Positions 40,323 through 48,859 of a stretch of 64,000 nucleotides of DNA are shown here, in pieces. This DNA is from Muribaculaceae bacterium Isolate-013 (NCI) (GTDB lineage Bacteria; Bacteroidota; Bacteroidia; Bacteroidales; Muribaculaceae). The position numbers were made by a program, and so were the translations under genes. The stretch's first letter is position 1; every line of letters begins with the position of its first letter. Location: assembly GCA_004102785.1 (NCBI GenBank), contig SCEJ01000004.1:1-64000 (forward strand), in the 5' to 3' direction. Below the pieces are notes generated by a model. It saw nothing but the letters and a program-made list of their open reading frames with translations, made no database searches and was not told where the DNA came from.

Positions 40323-40738
40323 CAGAACGGCGGCATATTATCATCAGGAATCGGGTATGCGTTCACTGTTGATTGAGGTACTTGTTGGGTACTTTCGTTG
40401 CTTCGTTTATCGAGCAACTGAAAGTTGTCGCCGATGATTTCAGTCACATAGCGCGTGATGTTGTCTTTATCGACATACGAGCGAGTACGCATTTTGCCTT
40501 GAACGTAGAGCGACGCGCCTTTCTTGACGAATCTCTGAATGACTTCTGCCGGTTTTCCGAAGAAGACAATGTTGTGCCAATCAGTGATGTCTTCAACGCT
40601 TGTACCGTCTTGTTTTGTATAGCCTCTCTCGGTTGTGGCGATTGAGAATGTCGCCATTGCCTTATTGTTCTTTGTCTGCATGATTTTGGGGTCATCTCCG
40701 ACAAAGCCGATTACCGTTGCTTGATTTATTGATGCCAT
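40322..40738 (-). CDS. ssb: Single-stranded DNA-binding protein
   Basis: A 138-aa SSB with OB fold: MASINQATVIGFVGDDPKIM, MATFSIATTERGYTKQDGTS, DWHNIVFFGKPAEVIQRFVKKGA, SLYVQGKMRTRSYVDKDNITRYVTEI, and a C-terminal acidic tip DDNMPPF close to the bacterial DDDIPF. It covers ssDNA during phage replication and RecT recombination. The gene also contains GGTAC-N7-GTACT (40377-40393), similar to the late operator. Confidence 0.93.
   Translation of the reverse strand: MASINQATVIGFVGDDPKIMQTKNNKAMATFSIATTERGYTKQDGTSVEDITDWHNIVFFGKPAEVIQRFVKKGASLYVQGKMRTRSYVDKDNITRYVTEIIGDNFQLLDKRSNESTQQVPQSTVNAYPIPDDNMPPF
40377..40393. promoter_or_regulatory. Operator-like GGTAC-N7-GTACT inside ssb
   Basis: Fifteen of 17 bases match the core of the late-promoter repeat at 39908-39924, including the spacer TTGTT. 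It lies about 450 bp upstream of that promoter, so it may be an auxiliary site or coincidence within coding sequence. Confidence 0.35.
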
Positions 40739-40848
40739 GATTAACTACTCTTATTCAATTTATAGTTTTATATATTACCTCTATTTCAATATATTATATT
40801 AATTCAATATATCGTGCGCGTGTGTACGTGCGTGAGGGTTTCGTTCAC

Positions 40849-41310
40849 TCAATAACTGAATGGCCTGAAGTGTATGACAACGCCGTTGAAGTCTGCGTCT
40901 TCTTTGTGACGGACATTGCTGAAAAACCAGTCTTTGAAGTCTTCGAGCGTGAGGCCGTCATTCTTTGCGATGTATTCTGCATCAACGAGTGTGTGTTCTA
41001 CTGACACATCAACGCTATCTTTCGTTGAATCGTAGTGCATATACACCTTTTGAACACGGATAGGCTCATTCTGCACGTGGATTTCGCGCTGCTTTGAACG
41101 GTACGGCTTATCAATCCACTGACGGATTGAAAGCGCATATCCTCCGCGCTGCATCTTTTCTGCGTTCAGTCGCCATAAGTCGTAGTTACGGCGTATTGTA
41201 TGTATCTTCTTGCCGGAAGCGAGTTTGTCACTGAATCCGGTTGGCTCTCCGGCGCGGTTGTGCGTCTTCGGAAACACTCTTGAAAGAGTGATGCAAATTT
41301 TCTTTCTCAT
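40849..41310 (-). CDS. Unknown phage protein, possibly ASCH-like
   Basis: A 153-aa protein with SRVFPKTHNRAGEPTGFSDKL ASGKKIHTIRRNYDLW near the N-terminus and several strand-like segments (YALSIRQWIDKPYRSKQREI; RVQKVYMHYDSTKD). The KIHTIRRNYDLW part is common in Bacteroidetes phage proteins I have seen, and the layout is suggestive of ASCH/PUA-like RNA-binding folds. The AT-rich 110 bp upstream (40739-40848) shows no clear promoter box. Confidence 0.5.
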   Translation of the reverse strand: MRKKICITLSRVFPKTHNRAGEPTGFSDKLASGKKIHTIRRNYDLWRLNAEKMQRGGYALSIRQWIDKPYRSKQREIHVQNEPIRVQKVYMHYDSTKDSVDVSVEHTLVDAEYIAKNDGLTLEDFKDWFFSNVRHKEDADFNGVVIHFRPFSY

Positions 41311-41675
41311 TGTTCGTGATTTGTGTTTAGTTCTTTTTTGAGCCGGAAAAAATCGCCTTTTGAGTTGAATCCGACCCTTTCATATCCGTTGCGCATATAC
41401 CAATCAAGTATTTCAAGAGGGGATTCTTTGAGTTCCCAATCAAGGAATACTGATGAATGGCCTCGTTGTGACGCGGCGTGTTCCGCTGCTGAAAGCATTC
41501 TTGCAGCTCGACCCTGACGGCGATGTTCAGGCGAAGTCCACAGATTGAAGATGAATGCCGTCATGCGTAGAGTTCCGAATTGCGGTTCATCGAATAGCTC
41601 CAGCATTACCGAGCTGTGTTCTTCAACGAATACAATCCGTGTGTGGCCGCTCCACCTTTGTTCTTGAATAATCAT
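41307..41675 (-). CDS. GNAT-family N-acetyltransferase
   Basis: A 122-aa GNAT protein. The acetyl-CoA loop is visible in IFNLWTSPEHRRQGRAARML (R/Q-x-x-G-x-A), followed by FLDWELKESPLEILDWYMRNGYERV, the usual WY..GF segment. Substrate unknown; phage GNATs can modify host proteins or small molecules. It overlaps the next gene by four bases in the early operon. Confidence 0.8.
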   Translation of the reverse strand: MIIQEQRWSGHTRIVFVEEHSSVMLELFDEPQFGTLRMTAFIFNLWTSPEHRRQGRAARMLSAAEHAASQRGHSSVFLDWELKESPLEILDWYMRNGYERVGFNSKGDFFRLKKELNTNHEQ

Positions 41676-41676
41676 T

Positions 41677-41964
41677 TTAATTCGGGTTAAAGTCTTTTAT
41701 CAGTTTTCGGAATGCAAGATAATTGCGAGTTTCAGCATCTTTCACTCGGTCGATGTCGATTTCATCAAGTCCTATCTTGAGATGAATAGTCTTGCCGTGT
41801 CGGTCAATTTCAGTGCTGATGCTTTGTAATCTCTCATACTCTGATTCTATCTGCTTGCGCAGGCCGGTCAGAACTGCATCTTGCTTTGCGATGCTCTTTG
41901 CCTTGCGGATTAGCGTTGCAATCAGAATCACATTCACGCAGATGCAAATTAGCTGAATTGTCAT
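41677..41964 (-). CDS. Small membrane-anchored coiled-coil protein
   Basis: A 95-aa protein with one N-terminal transmembrane helix (IQLICICVNVILIATLI) then a positively charged stop and a coiled coil (AVLTGLRKQIESEYERLQSISTEIDR). The layout recalls small spanin-like or Rz-like membrane proteins, but it lies in the early operon. Function unknown. Confidence 0.5.
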   Translation of the reverse strand: MTIQLICICVNVILIATLIRKAKSIAKQDAVLTGLRKQIESEYERLQSISTEIDRHGKTIHLKIGLDEIDIDRVKDAETRNYLAFRKLIKDFNPN

Positions 41965-41975
41965 AGGTGCGGATT

Positions 41976-42191
41976 TTACGGCGTTTTTGCTTCGGGGGTA
42001 TCAAATATACTCGGCTGCGGTGGAATTGCGTCAGGCAAGCCGAGAAGCCGCTCTACGCGGCTAATCTCGGTGTCAACCTGACTTTCCAATCGCTTGCTTT
42101 CGTTGAGGTCAGCTTTGCGCTTGTATTTGAAGTATTCGCGCTGCTTGGCTCTCATACGCCGGACAAGTTCAAAGAAGTCTTTTGAGTTCAT
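41976..42191 (-). CDS. Small charged helical protein
   Basis: A 71-aa protein (MNSKDFFELVRRMRAKQREYFKYKRK...) that is basic and helical at the start and Pro-rich at the end (LPDAIPPQPSIFDTPEAKTP). The RRMRAKQREYFK motif is widespread among short Bacteroidetes phage/plasmid proteins. It overlaps the end of the DUF4494 gene by four bases. Function unknown. Confidence 0.55.
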   Translation of the reverse strand: MNSKDFFELVRRMRAKQREYFKYKRKADLNESKRLESQVDTEISRVERLLGLPDAIPPQPSIFDTPEAKTP

Positions 42192-42641
42192 GCCTGGTCT
42201 GCGCTTTTCGATTCGAGTTTGGCTGCATACACATCCATGATTGCAGTTTCAGTGATTGCGACAATCTCAAAGTCGGCCATTGTGCCTTTCATGCCGTCAA
42301 TGAAATTGTCATACGCGCTCTTGAAGTCTGATGCCTGAACGAGAATATACGATGCTTTGCGTTTTTCGGCAGCGGTCTTTTTCATCTATCGTGATGAAAG
42401 CGACTTTGACTTTATACCACTTGTCGCCGCTATCATCGCGGAAGATTTCAGCGATATTCGATTTCTTCACTGCGTTTACATCGAAGTCGCCACTGATGAA
42501 CGGCGTGACTTCTTCGATGATACGAGCTTCCGCTTCAGTGAATGAAAGCGCGTCAACGAGATACGGTTCGGTTACTTTCTTGACTGTGCCGTTCTCCATT
42601 GTTTTGTCGAAACGGACTTTTGTTTCAATCCATAGAGCCAT
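42188..42641 (-). pseudogene. DUF4494 gene split by a +1 frameshift
   Basis: The first part (42641 to about 42380) reads MALWIETKVRFDKTMENGTV, then KKVTEPYLVDALSFTEAEAR, typical of DUF4494. At 42378-42382 there is an A5 run (minus strand), after which the family continues in another frame: KRKASYILVQASDF, then DNFIDGMKGTMADFEIVAIT ending at 42188. Without a shift the first frame ends DRCRKTQSIVYSRSGIRLQERV at 42309. A one-base deletion in the A-run restores a single protein of about 150 aa. This may be a real mutation, a sequencing homopolymer error, or a programmed +1 shift. DUF4494 is a Bacteroidetes phage/ICE family of unknown role. Confidence 0.75.
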
Positions 42642-42900
42642 TGTCTTCTTGGGTTTGAGGGTTAATGAATAAGTCGTTACGGTCGCTTGTGATGAATACC
42701 GGGTACAGTGGCGCACCGTAATTCATCTGCGAGAGGTAGAGCTTGTGAGTAGTCTTCATGCGCTCTATGTCCTCATCGGTCACTTCCCAACACGAGATAC
42801 ACTGAAAGCCGTCAGGCGTTACGCATACCGGGAGTGGGCGCACGTTTTCATCATTGCTTGTCGCAACGATGTTTTGTTCAGGAAATTCAATCGGTTTCAT
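42625..42900 (-). CDS. Small protein of unknown function
   Basis: A 91-aa protein (MKPIEFPEQNIVATSNDENV) with CVTPDGFQCISCWEVTDEDIERMK and YGAPLYPVFITSDRNDLF. The phrase QNIVATSNDENVRPLPVC occurs in small phage proteins of unknown role that I recall from Bacteroidetes. It overlaps the DUF4494 start by 17 bases. A Cys pair may bind metal. Confidence 0.6.
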   Translation of the reverse strand: MKPIEFPEQNIVATSNDENVRPLPVCVTPDGFQCISCWEVTDEDIERMKTTHKLYLSQMNYGAPLYPVFITSDRNDLFINPQTQEDNGSMD

Positions 42901-42927
42901 TGTTTTTATGATGTTTGATTGTGAGTG

Positions 42928-43254
42928 TTATCGGTTGTCGCCGGAGCCGCCTATCATTCCGCGCTCCTTACGCGATTGCAGCTTACTGATGTTCATTTGT
43001 GCGATAGATTCAAGTGTGAATCCGAGGTCATGCGCCATCGTAGCACAATACCAAAGTACATCGCCGACTTCTTTTGCGATTTCAATCTTTCGCGCCGTGT
43101 CGAAACTCTGATTGTTGTCGCGGATGACTTTCTTCACTTTGTCGGCCACTTCTCCGGCCTCGCCGCACATACCGAGTGCCGGATAGATGATGCGCTTGTC
43201 TTCGGGATAGACTGCCGTTGTCAGGGCTGCTTCCTGATATTCGTTTAAGTTCAT
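42928..43254 (-). CDS. MazG-like nucleotide pyrophosphohydrolase
   Basis: A 108-aa all-alpha NTP pyrophosphatase. The metal-binding pattern is present: CGEAGEVADKVKKVIRDN (E-x-x-E) and IAKEVGDVLWYCATMAHDLG (E-x-x-D). Phage MazG-like enzymes hydrolyse noncanonical or regulatory nucleotides and may reshape host nucleotide pools. This is the short single-domain form. The AT-rich gap after it (43255-43306) contains a small inverted repeat TACTAC/GTAGTA. Confidence 0.85.
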   Translation of the reverse strand: MNLNEYQEAALTTAVYPEDKRIIYPALGMCGEAGEVADKVKKVIRDNNQSFDTARKIEIAKEVGDVLWYCATMAHDLGFTLESIAQMNISKLQSRKERGMIGGSGDNR

Positions 43255-43306
43255 TTGATAGTAAGTTATTATATTTATATTATTTACTACTGTTGTAGTA
43301 TATTCG

Positions 43307-44227
43307 TTATTCGAGAGTGTCGCTTAACTCAATGAGCGCGATTTGAGTTGCAAAGGTCTTTTCGTACTGCTTTTTGAGTTTGTTGAAATTCTCTGATGCC
43401 GGTTTGTCGCCTACAAATTCAGGAATGAGCCTTGCGAGTTTATAGATTTGTGCCGGAAGTATCTTGCCGATTTGATGACCGACAATGCGCTCAATCTTCG
43501 CTGTCTGCTGCTGTGTGTAGAGAATGAGCGACTGCAATGTTATATCACACTGATAGACGGCCGTCAGTAAGCCTATGCTATCTTTGTCAAGGCTCGGATA
43601 TTCACTCTTAAGGTCGCATCGCACGTTAACGAGCATCTGCGTGTAGATGTCTTTCACGCCGTCTTCAAAGACATACATATTCTCAACCTCTGAATCTTTG
43701 TGCGTCTGGTCTATGAATTGAGCGCGTTCACGTTCATAGTCGCGGCGCAATTCTCTGACGGCACGGCATAGCTTCTTCGCGCCGGTTCTCATCATCGCCG
43801 ACAATGTTAGAATCGTGTCGGCATAATCCCAAACGAGTTCAGCGATGACAAAAGGCACATACGCGAATCGGAAGAGCGTGTCACGGTCGAGTATCTTTGA
43901 GAGTTTCAGCTTCTCGGCTTCTTCGTGCTGTTTGATTGTATCTTTCAGTTCATCAACAATAATACATCTTGCAGATACGCCGCTAAACGGCATATAATTC
44001 GGCATAGGGCCTGTTATCGTAGCGGTTGGATGCTGCATCATCGTTTTTGTCAATTCTTGAATTTGGCGTTTCGAGAGTTCTCTCAATTTTGCAGCAAGTT
44101 CGGGTGGTATGGTATTGTTTGGTTTCAACATGATTTCGTTTGCATAATCTGCAAATAAAGTTATCATCTTATCTTTCAACAGCTCCAAAGTTTGGAGCGT
44201 ACACCAGTGAATATGGCCATTGCTCAT
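43307..44227 (-). CDS. Unknown phage protein of the methyltransferase operon
   Basis: A 306-aa largely helical protein with a Cys/His start (GHIHWCTLQTLELLKDKMIT), basic helical segments (KKLCRAVRELRRDYERERAQF) and LPAQIYKLARLIPEFV. The start 44227 is set by an ATGA overlap with the methyltransferase stop. I do not recognise the family. Tight coupling to the C5 methyltransferase hints at a partner role, which remains an inference. Confidence 0.6.
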   Translation of the reverse strand: MSNGHIHWCTLQTLELLKDKMITLFADYANEIMLKPNNTIPPELAAKLRELSKRQIQELTKTMMQHPTATITGPMPNYMPFSGVSARCIIVDELKDTIKQHEEAEKLKLSKILDRDTLFRFAYVPFVIAELVWDYADTILTLSAMMRTGAKKLCRAVRELRRDYERERAQFIDQTHKDSEVENMYVFEDGVKDIYTQMLVNVRCDLKSEYPSLDKDSIGLLTAVYQCDITLQSLILYTQQQTAKIERIVGHQIGKILPAQIYKLARLIPEFVGDKPASENFNKLKKQYEKTFATQIALIELSDTLE

Positions 44228-45906
44228 GCTGTCTTTCGTTTTAATCGTTTGACGGCCGAGCATAACGCGGCGCACCATGCACGTGCGATTGTGACTTCTA
44301 CGGCATTGCCGATAAACTTCTTTTGGTCTGCTTGTGTGCCAATCAGCACGTAATCCTCAGGGAAGCCCATAATCAGTTTCAGTTCCTGAATTTTGAGCAT
44401 ACGCATTTTGATGTCAACGATTCCGTAGAGTGCCATAAACTCTTTAATCTTGACCGTCATAGGACTGTCTGATTCGTAGATTTCAATAGCGATTTGCCCG
44501 GATTCAGTTGCAATGAGATATGGCGGCATTTTATCCATTCGAGCTATCAGGGTAAAGCACGGAGAATCGACTGAGCCGCCGGAAGATGTAAACTGTGGAT
44601 TCATCAGATAGTGATGTTTCCTATTCGCTGTGATAACTCGCGAGGGTTCATCAATAGAGCTTCCAACATTTGCAAAGTTGGTATCCATGAGCCACGGTTT
44701 CACTGTTACAAGATGATGCTTCGGATTGGTTGTTACAGTTCCGGCAACTGATTCCACTGAAGATGGCTTGCTGTTGCCATATTGCATATCAAGAAAATTA
44801 GTTTGCACAAGAGCCATTCTATCATGCGTTGTGAGCGTTGCGGCCGGTGCTTCAACTGATGTATTGAAGCCGTTGCCATAATGTACTGATACAAATGCGT
44901 GGTGGTCTATTGTCGTGATTGTTCCGGCAGGGCCGTCAACTGATATGTTCTTATCATCTGGCGCACCGCTGAATTGCTTTGAGAGAAAAGCCACGGAGCC
45001 AAGAGCAAGCCGCCCTTGCGTTGCTACTGTCGGACATGGTTCATCAACGCTCGGAGGAATGTATTTGCCGGTCTTCTGATTTACGGAGTTATATTTAATC
45101 AGGAATGATTTCTTACCACCTGCGACAAACTTAATCAGGCCGGCATAGATGCGCGTCAGTGTCTTTTCAGATAGCGGCTTATCGCGGAAGATAGACCGGC
45201 CTTCATCTTCAAAGTCCAGCACATCACGCACCGGCTTCCATTTCTTCATGCTGCCGAATAGCCCTGATTCGCCATTCTTGCTGTGGGTCGGTTCAGGAAA
45301 TATGACCGGCAACGAGTGTTTGGCGAATATGCCGAAGAATCTCTTTCGTGATGTGTATGCGCCGAAGTCGGCCGCGTTGAGTATGCGATAATCGAAGTCA
45401 TAGCCGTAACTCTTGACTTTGCTAACCCAACGCATATATGCCCGGCCTTTATCACGTGAGATAGGTTTGCCGTTCTCATCAATATCTCCCCATGACATAA
45501 ATTCTTCGACATTCTCAATCTGAATATAGTCAGGGTCGAGAGCTTCGATGTATCGGAATAGATGCTCGGCAAGTGTCCGGCTGTCTGCATCGCGTGGCTG
45601 ACCGCCTTTTGCTTTTGAGAAGTTCGTGCATTCGAGAGATGCCCAAAGCACGGTAAGTGCTTCGGGGTTCTCTCTACGGCATTTGTCGAGATGTGCCACA
45701 AGTGGCGACAATTCAAGTGTTCGGATGTCTTCGGTGAAGTGTAGCGCGTCAGGGTGATTTGATGCGTGTGAAGCTATCGCCTTTGCATCGTGATTGACAC
45801 ACGCGATAACCTCAGCGCACTGTTCGCCGTCAACTCTTGCAGAGTTCACGCCGGTTGATGTGCCACCGGCACCGCAAAACAAGTCGATATAAAGTAACTG
45901 CTTCAT
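44224..45906 (-). CDS. DNA cytosine C5-methyltransferase with repeat-rich recognition region
   Basis: Transfers a methyl group from SAM to cytosine C5. Motif I IDLFCGAGGTS at residues 7-17. The catalytic loop is ASLECTNFS with Cys93; the usual PCQ is replaced by ECT, a variant I recall from other phage enzymes. Motif VI is QIENVEEF and motif VIII is NAADFGAYTSRKRFFGIF. Between about residues 275 and 470 there are about six degenerate repeats of the form S-V/I-D/E-x-P-x-x-T-I/V-T (DGPAGTITTIDHHAFV; EAPAATLTTHDRMALV; DEPSRVITANRKHHYL), which form an extended target-recognition region. The C-terminal motif X is LIGTQADQKKFIGNAVEVTI. Start at 45906 follows the helicase-methyltransferase stop. Confidence 0.92.
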   Translation of the reverse strand: MKQLLYIDLFCGAGGTSTGVNSARVDGEQCAEVIACVNHDAKAIASHASNHPDALHFTEDIRTLELSPLVAHLDKCRRENPEALTVLWASLECTNFSKAKGGQPRDADSRTLAEHLFRYIEALDPDYIQIENVEEFMSWGDIDENGKPISRDKGRAYMRWVSKVKSYGYDFDYRILNAADFGAYTSRKRFFGIFAKHSLPVIFPEPTHSKNGESGLFGSMKKWKPVRDVLDFEDEGRSIFRDKPLSEKTLTRIYAGLIKFVAGGKKSFLIKYNSVNQKTGKYIPPSVDEPCPTVATQGRLALGSVAFLSKQFSGAPDDKNISVDGPAGTITTIDHHAFVSVHYGNGFNTSVEAPAATLTTHDRMALVQTNFLDMQYGNSKPSSVESVAGTVTTNPKHHLVTVKPWLMDTNFANVGSSIDEPSRVITANRKHHYLMNPQFTSSGGSVDSPCFTLIARMDKMPPYLIATESGQIAIEIYESDSPMTVKIKEFMALYGIVDIKMRMLKIQELKLIMGFPEDYVLIGTQADQKKFIGNAVEVTIARAWCAALCSAVKRLKRKTA

Positions 45907-45910
45907 GCTG

Positions 45911-48112
45911 TCAGTCAAATAAAGAGGGTATATTGATTTCGGCCTCGGCTTTCTTGATATTCTGCACGGCGGTTGCAAAGTAGCTGTCTTTGAGTTCGCA
46001 ACCTATTCCGCGCCGATTGTTCTTGACGGCCATGTAGATTTCAGAGCCGATACCGAGGAACGGCGTAAAGACAACTTCACCCTCATTGCTCCAGAGATGA
46101 ATGAGTCGATTGATGACTTCGAGCTGTAAAGGGCAGATGTGCTTCTCATCGCCCTGCGCCGTGCCCTCAGAGCCGTTGAGTACGTCAGTGCGCTTTATAT
46201 CCATCCACACTGGCGAGGCCCACCTCTGCCACGTTTCAAGCGGAAAGTTATCACGATTGAGATTCACTATCGGCTCCCAATCGGCTTCGTTGCCCTCCCA
46301 TTTTTTGAAGATTGTGATATATTCGGCCATTCCGATGCCGGTCTTCGAGCTATCGGATGTTACTTGCTTGTAGAGTAGTCGCTGCGTCTTCGTGCGCTGC
46401 ATTTCCAATACCGGGTCGCACCAAATAGTTATTTTTGAGTGCAGCTTGAATTTCTCGGCGAGAACGGCGCGTGTATGCTCCCCGGTAAAGTCATACATAC
46501 CCGTGTAGCCGGAAGAGTTCTTATACACTCCGAGGTCTTTTGTGTGTACGCACATGAGCCGACCGGGTTTCAGTATTCGGTAGAGTTCTTTCAGCAAGAA
46601 TGCGTACTGCTTGAAAAACTCATCGTGATTCTCATTGTTGCCCATGTCATGTATGTAGTTCGAGTATGTGAACAACGAGCTGAACGGCGGCGAGAAGATT
46701 ATCAGGTCAACGCTGTTGTCGGGGATTCTCGCTATTTCGATAGTAGTATCTCCTTTCATCAGGAATACTTTGTCATCTCGGTATTCCTCATAGGTGTAGT
46801 CGTTCAGAAGTCCGTAGTTGTGTTCATTCACATTACGGTTGATTTCGCGCTGCATTTCTTCAAACTTGCGCTGTTTTTCTTCGATGATTGTACGTGCGTT
46901 CTGCATCGTGTCGGTTATTATCAAGTGAATATTTACATCGCCATTGCGCCCGAAGCGATATGAGCGTCTTACTTGCTGATAGAAGTCCTCAAAAGAAAAG
47001 TCGGGCGCAACGAATATCTGCGTACCGCATTTTTGAAAGTTCATGCCGTAGCCGCATATCTTCGCTTTCGATATGAGGATTCTGATTTTGCCGGCCGCGA
47101 AGTCAAGTAACCGGCTTTTTTTATCGGTGTCTTTGTCGCTGCCTTTGACTTCAACTGCATCAGGCAATAACTTTCGTAGGATTTCGCCCTCTTCATTCTG
47201 CTTTATCCATATCAGCACTTGCCCCTCGGTTTCACGTGCGAGTTTGGCGGCGAGTTCAAGGCGTTGCTGCTTCGTTTTACGCAGTTCTGCATTGAAGTTC
47301 GTAGCGTTCACGATGCCTTGAGCGAATAGCATACCCGGCTGTGGCTCGGTTTCGATTTGGTGCTGATGATAGTGTAGCGGTGGCAGTATGAATTTCTTGC
47401 CGGTTTCGATGAATCCGATATCTGCCGGATTCTCAAAAACGATAGCCCAAGACGCTATCCAACCGTAGAAGTCTGCTTTTGCGTGTCCTTTGAGACGGTA
47501 ATTGTTCATGCCGTCTTCACGCACAAACCATTTCGAGCGCATATCCTGAGCGTCAAGCACATTGAGAAATTCTGAATGATTACCGATTTCGTTCAGGTCA
47601 TTAGGCGAGGGGGTGGCAGAGCAACACAACTTGTAGAGCGTGTGCTTGAACTTATCCGTCAGCTCACGGCGGTAATGGCCTGTGAAGTTCTTCAGGATTG
47701 AAGATTCATCAAGCACAACGCCGACAAACAGTGATTCATCTATGTTATCCAACTGCTCATAGTTGGTAATCACGATTCGGTCTGACGGTGTCATTTCGGA
47801 GTAGTGGCGCATTGTGATGCCGAAGTCTTCGCCCTCTTTGATTGTCTGCTCACTGACCGAGAGGGGCGCGAGAATCAGCACCGGCGCATTTTCATGTTCA
47901 GATACGCGCTTCGCCCATTCGAGTTGCATGAGGGTTTTGCCCTGACCGCAACCGGCGAAAATGCCGCCTTTGCCGAGTTTCAGCATACGGCGCACACAAT
48001 ACTTCTGAAAGTCGAAAAGGTACGGCGAGAGGTCATTATCCGTGACCTCAAAGCCACTTTCGATTACGTGCGTCTTCTTAGTTTCGAGAAACTGTTGATA
48101 TTCCGCGTTCAT
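45911..48112 (-). CDS. SF2 helicase fused to a DNA adenine/cytosine-N4 methyltransferase
   Basis: A 733-aa two-domain protein. Residues about 30-440 form an SNF2/DEAD-like helicase: Walker A GGIFAGCGQGKT (49-60), VVLDESS (132-138, DEAH-like), SATPSPND (motif III), and a helicase C domain with KICGYGMNFQKCGTQIFV and VRRSYRFGRNGDVNIHL. Residues about 450-733 are a beta-class amino-methyltransferase: SPPF (catalytic motif IV, about 474) comes before the FxGxG motif (FTPFLGIGSEI, about 688). Helicase-methylase fusions of this sort are frequent in phages; the helicase may help the enzyme reach sites or eject proteins. It overlaps neighbours by four bases. Target base and site cannot be read from sequence. 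Confidence 0.9.
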   Translation of the reverse strand: MNAEYQQFLETKKTHVIESGFEVTDNDLSPYLFDFQKYCVRRMLKLGKGGIFAGCGQGKTLMQLEWAKRVSEHENAPVLILAPLSVSEQTIKEGEDFGITMRHYSEMTPSDRIVITNYEQLDNIDESLFVGVVLDESSILKNFTGHYRRELTDKFKHTLYKLCCSATPSPNDLNEIGNHSEFLNVLDAQDMRSKWFVREDGMNNYRLKGHAKADFYGWIASWAIVFENPADIGFIETGKKFILPPLHYHQHQIETEPQPGMLFAQGIVNATNFNAELRKTKQQRLELAAKLARETEGQVLIWIKQNEEGEILRKLLPDAVEVKGSDKDTDKKSRLLDFAAGKIRILISKAKICGYGMNFQKCGTQIFVAPDFSFEDFYQQVRRSYRFGRNGDVNIHLIITDTMQNARTIIEEKQRKFEEMQREINRNVNEHNYGLLNDYTYEEYRDDKVFLMKGDTTIEIARIPDNSVDLIIFSPPFSSLFTYSNYIHDMGNNENHDEFFKQYAFLLKELYRILKPGRLMCVHTKDLGVYKNSSGYTGMYDFTGEHTRAVLAEKFKLHSKITIWCDPVLEMQRTKTQRLLYKQVTSDSSKTGIGMAEYITIFKKWEGNEADWEPIVNLNRDNFPLETWQRWASPVWMDIKRTDVLNGSEGTAQGDEKHICPLQLEVINRLIHLWSNEGEVVFTPFLGIGSEIYMAVKNNRRGIGCELKDSYFATAVQNIKKAEAEINIPSLFD

Positions 48113-48375
48113 AGCTTTTTGTCTTGTGGAAATTCGTTAAACCGGCGGCAAATTTCCTCGCCGAACTTGGTTGCATCTTCAAGAGTCGCCTTGAAGTCAA
48201 CATAACGGCCGCTGCTGTATAGCTTTATCTCTCCAATTGGGATATTCCAACCGCAGCCGGGTTCATTCACACATAGCGATACTTCGCCATGATTGTCTGA
48301 CGGTACGCATACAAGGCGCACGTCTTTTGTGTCGAATCTGCCGGAAACGAATCTGATTTTAGGTGTTATCTCCAT
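48109..48375 (-). CDS. Small phage protein (unknown)
   Basis: An 88-aa beta-rich protein (MEITPKIRFVSGRFDTKDVR; LVCVPSDNHGEVSLCVNEPG; KLYSSGRYVDFKATLEDATK FG). The start is placed at 48375, with CAACGCAA upstream, instead of the longer frame that overlaps the previous gene. It ends in overlap with the helicase-methyltransferase start. No family recognised. Confidence 0.6.
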   Translation of the reverse strand: MEITPKIRFVSGRFDTKDVRLVCVPSDNHGEVSLCVNEPGCGWNIPIGEIKLYSSGRYVDFKATLEDATKFGEEICRRFNEFPQDKKL

Positions 48376-48388
48376 ATCATTGCGTTGA

Positions 48389-48859
48389 TTAAAATTCGAT
48401 TTCTTGTTGTGTAATTGGCTCTTTGTAGTCGGGATGATTCTCCAAGAAGTGAGAACGGAGAGCGTCCGCAATCTTGATTCTCTCATCTGCCGAAACATGA
48501 TTTTTGTCTGCATCTGAATTGACTTTCAGAGCCAACTCTAAACTGCCTTGCAGTCGTTTTTCAGCGAGAAAAATTGAATACTCTGAAAACATTCGAGTTG
48601 AACCTATCGCGTCTGATAATTCGGCGTCGGTCTGCTGCCGAACATAGACGGTATGCTGATATTTTGCGACTGCTCGGAGTGTCCGTTCCTCTCTCATCTT
48701 TTCATTCTCAAAAATGACCGAGATAGCTTCTTTTTTACGGATTTTGCCGACTTTCGCCCAACCGTAGAATACTCGCAGATTCTTTGGCTGTTTACGCTGT
48801 CCGAGTTCTGCTTTATGCTTGTTGTCAAGCATTGCAAGTTTTAATCGTAGACCACTCAT
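48389..48859 (-). CDS. Unknown helical protein
   Basis: A 156-aa charged helical protein (KNLRVFYGWAKVGKIRKKEA; ERTLRAVAKYQHTVYVRQQTDAEL; IKIADALRSHFLENHPDYKE). Basic patches suggest nucleic-acid contact but no motif is recognisable. It is coupled on the upstream side by an ATGA overlap. Confidence 0.55.
   Translation of the reverse strand: MSGLRLKLAMLDNKHKAELGQRKQPKNLRVFYGWAKVGKIRKKEAISVIFENEKMREERTLRAVAKYQHTVYVRQQTDAELSDAIGSTRMFSEYSIFLAEKRLQGSLELALKVNSDADKNHVSADERIKIADALRSHFLENHPDYKEPITQQEIEF

Noticed and set aside
44224-45906. Possible use of UGA recoding linked to the tRNA-like element
   Set aside because: The recognisable genes end normally with the standard code, and none needs UGA read-through.
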